NCBI RefSeq assembly: GCF_042688525.2
Contig: NZ_JBHWAB010000001.1
Location: 620,001 to 684,000 of the forward strand
DNA length: 64,000 bases
Direction of reading: 5' to 3'
Source: Haloimpatiens sp042688525
GTDB taxonomy: Bacteria; Bacillota; Clostridia; Clostridiales; Clostridiaceae
The stretch's first letter is position 1. Every line of letters begins with the position of its first letter. The notes below the pieces were generated by a model that ran no database searches, was not told where the DNA came from, and saw only the letters and a list, made by a program, of their open reading frames with translations. The position numbers and the translations under genes are program-made. Below, piece after piece: positions 61,562 to 64,000 of this stretch.

Positions 61562-62566
61562 ATGAAGGTAGCTGGTTTTGGAGAAATACTACTTAGATTG
61601 TCTACTAAAAAGGGATTACTCATATCAAATTCTAAGGAATTTGATGTTAATTATGGTGGTGGAGAAGCAAATGTTTTAATATCACTATCTAAATTTGGAA
61701 TAGAAACTAGAGCAATTACGAAAGTTTCAGATAATCAAATAGGAGAAACAATAATTAACTATCTAAAAGAAAAGTCAGTAGAAACATCTTTTATCGCAAG
61801 GGGTAATAAAAGAACTCCTATATATTTTTTAGAAATGGGTAGTGGTAACAGAGGATCAAAGGTTATTTATGATAGAAAAGATTCAGTCTTTGGATCTATT
61901 ACTGAAAAAGATATTAATATAAAAGAGGCGTTGAAGGATGTAGATGTATTTCATTTTTCAGGGATTACATTAGCTATTTCAGAAGAAACAAGAAAGTTGA
62001 CACTAAAAATATTAAAGTATTGTAAGGAAAATAATATTTTAGTAAGTTATGATTCAAACTATAGAGCTAAAATGTGGACTTTAGAAGAAGCAAGTAAGGT
62101 AACAAAAAAAATATTACCATATGTTAATATCTTTTCTGCTGGAATATTGGATGCAGAAAATATTTTAAACATGAATTGTAATTTAGAAAATAAGTATGAA
62201 AAATTAAAATATTATTACCATGAGATTACTAAAATATATCCTAATATAGAATATATTTTTTCATCAATTAGGGAGGTTCAATCATCAAGTGTAAATAGGC
62301 TGCAGTGTAATTATTATACAAATAATAAACTATATTCATCTAAAATATATACAATTGATGAAATTGTAGACAGAGTAGGTGGTGGAGATGCTCTAACAGC
62401 TGGAGTACTTTATAGTATTATAAATAATAAGTCTCCTGAATACACTTGCGAATTTGCCACATCGGCTTCAGTTTTAAAACATACTATATGTGGAGATGCA
62501 AATTTGGTAACTTTTGAAGATGTAGAAAATCTTATGAAAAATGGTGTTGGAAAGATTTCGAGATAA
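61562..62566 (+). CDS. kdgK: 2-keto-3-deoxygluconate kinase (PfkB family)
   Basis: The 334-residue PfkB sugar kinase has the N-terminal GEILLRLSTKKG, NYGGGEANVLISLSKFG (substrate glycines), SYDSNYRAKMW (the DxNxR motif of KDG kinases) and the catalytic DRVGGGDALTAGVLY (anion hole GGGD). It would phosphorylate KDG to KDPG for the aldolase encoded just before it. The ATG overlaps the preceding gene's end by spacing of 1 nt, so it relies on coupling. It closes the operon. Confidence 0.9.
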   Translation: MKVAGFGEILLRLSTKKGLLISNSKEFDVNYGGGEANVLISLSKFGIETRAITKVSDNQIGETIINYLKEKSVETSFIARGNKRTPIYFLEMGSGNRGSKVIYDRKDSVFGSITEKDINIKEALKDVDVFHFSGITLAISEETRKLTLKILKYCKENNILVSYDSNYRAKMWTLEEASKVTKKILPYVNIFSAGILDAENILNMNCNLENKYEKLKYYYHEITKIYPNIEYIFSSIREVQSSSVNRLQCNYYTNNKLYSSKIYTIDEIVDRVGGGDALTAGVLYSIINNKSPEYTCEFATSASVLKHTICGDANLVTFEDVENLMKNGVGKISR

Positions 62567-62601
62567 TGATATAGAGCACGAGAGGTTACAAATACAAGAA
62601 A

Positions 62602-62637
62602 AGGCTATTGGATAGTATCCAATAGCCTAATTTTTTT
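62602..62637 (+). terminator. Terminator of the sugar operon
   Basis: AGGCTATTGGA-TAGTA-TCCAATAGCCT, perfect 11-bp stem, followed by AATTTTTTT. Confidence 0.93.
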
Positions 62638-62663
62638 ATGGTAATGTGACAGTTCCTTTTAAT

Positions 62664-62795
62664 TTATTCCTGCTATATAAGCTTTTTTCTTCAGAAGTGT
62701 ATAATTTGAAAAAAATGAATAGTAATAATTTTAGTTTATGAAGATTACTTGGTAGGATATAATATAAACATAGAGTAATTTAAGATACATTAAAA
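62664..62795. repeat. Right direct repeat, with endonuclease gene remnant
   Basis: 62664-62698 matches the first codons of the LAGLIDADG gene (minus strand) with an added T that breaks its frame and with the start codon deleted. 62698-62795 matches 54850-54947 with TATAAT kept at 62758-62763. The 63 bp that join the two parts on the left are absent. It now serves as the promoter of the last gene. Confidence 0.87.
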
Positions 62796-62806
62796 GGAGG
62801 TAAATA

Positions 62807-64000
62807 ATGGAATACAAAGCCTTGCCAATAGGTATAGATAATTTTGAAAAATTAATAACAAGAGATTATTACTATATAGATAAGACATTATTAATAAAAG
62901 ATTTGTTAGATAATAAATCTGATGTTAATTTGTTTACAAGACCAAGAAGATTTGGAAAGACTTTAAATATGAGTATGCTTCTATATTATTTTGAAAAAAC
63001 CGATAAAGACAATTCTTACCTTTTTGAAAACTTAAACATACTGAAAGCAGGAGAAAAATACACTTCTCATATGGGCCAGTACCCTGTAATTAATTTATCT
63101 CTAAAATCTGCAAAGCAGCCCAATTTTGAATTAGCTTATATTTCTATTAAAAGAAGAATAGCGGAAGAATACAAAAGACATGAGTATATATTAAAAAGTG
63201 AAGAATTAAAAGATGAAAATGAAAGATTTTTAAAGATTCTAAGAGAGCAAGGTGATGAAGGAGACTATATTGATTCATTATTTTTTCTTAGTAAATGTCT
63301 AGAAAAATATCATAAGAAAAAAACAATAATACTTATTGATGAATATGATGTACCTCTTGAAAATTCTTTCTTTGAAGGCTTTTATGATAGAATGATAGCA
63401 TTCATAAGATCACTTTTTGAATCAGCATTAAAAACAAATTCTTCACTAGAGTTTGGAGTTATAACAGGGTGTTTGCGTATTTCAAAAGAAAGTATTTTTA
63501 CAGGACTAAATAATTTAAATATAATTTCAATATTAAATGAAAGATATGCAGAGCATTTTGGTTTTACAGATGATGAAGTGAAAAAAATAACTTCTGATTA
63601 TAATTTAGATTCAAAATATGAACTTATTAAAAATTGGTATAATGGATATATTTTTGGTTCTACTAACGTTTATAATCCGTGGAGTGTAATAAAATATATT
63701 TATGATTTGCTTGCCAATATAAACACATTTCCTTCATCTTACTGGGCAAACACAAGCTCAAATAGTATAGTTAGAAGCTTGATTGAAAAAGCAGACAGTG
63801 TTACTAAAAGAGAAATTGAACTATTAATTGAAGGAAAAACCATTGAAAAAAAAGTTCATGAGGATATAACTTATGATGAAATATATGATAGTATAGATAG
63901 CTTGTGGAATTTTATGTTTTTTACTGGGTACTTAAAAAAAGTTGATGTAAGAATTAGTGAAACAAATCAGAAATATTTAAGTTTAAAAATACCTAATGAA
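62807..64000 (+). CDS. AAA-ATPase-like protein with likely PD-(D/E)XK nuclease end, partial
   Basis: The frame is open from ATG 62807 (6 nt after AAAGGAGG) to the window edge, 398 codons. The N-terminus MEYKALPIGIDNFEKLITRD and YYIDKTLLIKDLL with FTRPRRFGKTLNMSML (P-loop variant) and KTIILIDEYDVPLENSF (Walker B-like) is the AAA-ATPase-like family (PF09820 type). In full-length members a PD-(D/E)XK nuclease-like domain follows, which would be outside the window. These genes are common in gut and clostridial genomes, often in many copies, with unknown role. Its promoter comes from the duplicated repeat. Confidence 0.85.
   Translation, partial: MEYKALPIGIDNFEKLITRDYYYIDKTLLIKDLLDNKSDVNLFTRPRRFGKTLNMSMLLYYFEKTDKDNSYLFENLNILKAGEKYTSHMGQYPVINLSLKSAKQPNFELAYISIKRRIAEEYKRHEYILKSEELKDENERFLKILREQGDEGDYIDSLFFLSKCLEKYHKKKTIILIDEYDVPLENSFFEGFYDRMIAFIRSLFESALKTNSSLEFGVITGCLRISKESIFTGLNNLNIISILNERYAEHFGFTDDEVKKITSDYNLDSKYELIKNWYNGYIFGSTNVYNPWSVIKYIYDLLANINTFPSSYWANTSSNSIVRSLIEKADSVTKREIELLIEGKTIEKKVHEDITYDEIYDSIDSLWNFMFFTGYLKKVDVRISETNQKYLSLKIPNE

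Overview
The window is low-GC, densely packed Firmicute DNA. It looks like an endospore-forming, amino-acid-fermenting Clostridium sensu stricto. The reasons are a complete selenocysteine-containing glycine reductase (Stickland) operon, a SleB-type cortex-lytic enzyme, AGGAGG ribosome sites with many TTG and GTG starts, and the cggR-gap-pgk-tpi-gpm-eno glycolytic operon. I cannot name the species from the sequence alone.

Layout. 1-302 is the 5' end of a ygiQ-like radical SAM gene on the minus strand. 498-2250 is a magnesium-response unit: an M-box riboswitch, a 38-codon leader ORF, a long-range stem and an MgtE-like gene. 2360-11191 is core metabolism and stress: sleB, cysE, plsC, nth, malic enzyme, a secreted unknown, an orphan PAS histidine kinase and an AlkD-like gene. 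An M42 peptidase (minus), a VanW-family protein and a moxR/DUF58/transglutaminase operon follow, the DUF58 gene with an apparent frameshift; then a HAD phosphatase, trmL and degV.

21196-29556 is the glycine reductase locus: tandem glycine riboswitch, grdX, trxB, trxA, a duplicated 75-bp hairpin element, grdE, grdA(Sec), grdB(Sec), grdC and grdD. Glycine is reduced to acetyl phosphate with electrons delivered through TrxB and TrxA. 29840-34625 is a BmpA/NupOPQ-like nucleoside ABC importer. 34723-43822 is rpoN and the CggR-controlled lower-glycolysis operon with a recognisable operator. secG and a K+-dependent membrane pyrophosphatase follow. A minus-strand peptide/nickel-type ABC transporter next to them lacks its ATPases.

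50494-54789 holds rnr, smpB and ssrA (trans-translation and RNA decay). The tmRNA gene is split in its T-loop by a 301-nt group I intron with no ORF. A single-motif LAGLIDADG endonuclease gene lies just outside the intron, convergent with ssrA. Two copies of an imperfect palindromic repeat flank rnr, and a good H-type pseudoknot sits in the rnr leader.

54980-62566 is a sugar-catabolism island (RpiR regulator, EIICB PTS, GH4 6-phospho-glycosidase, IlvD/Edd dehydratase, KDPG aldolase, KDG kinase). It is bracketed by about 130-bp direct repeats that contain the promoter and the 5' end of the endonuclease gene. Read together, the enzymes suggest uptake of a glucosyl-aldonate, cleavage to glucose-6-phosphate plus an aldonate, and semiphosphorylative Entner-Doudoroff breakdown of the aldonate. 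The window ends inside an AAA-ATPase/PD-(D/E)XK-type gene.

Strongest leads: the split ssrA with its detached homing endonuclease gene, the duplicated flanks of the sugar island, and the combined M-box plus leader-peptide magnesium control region.
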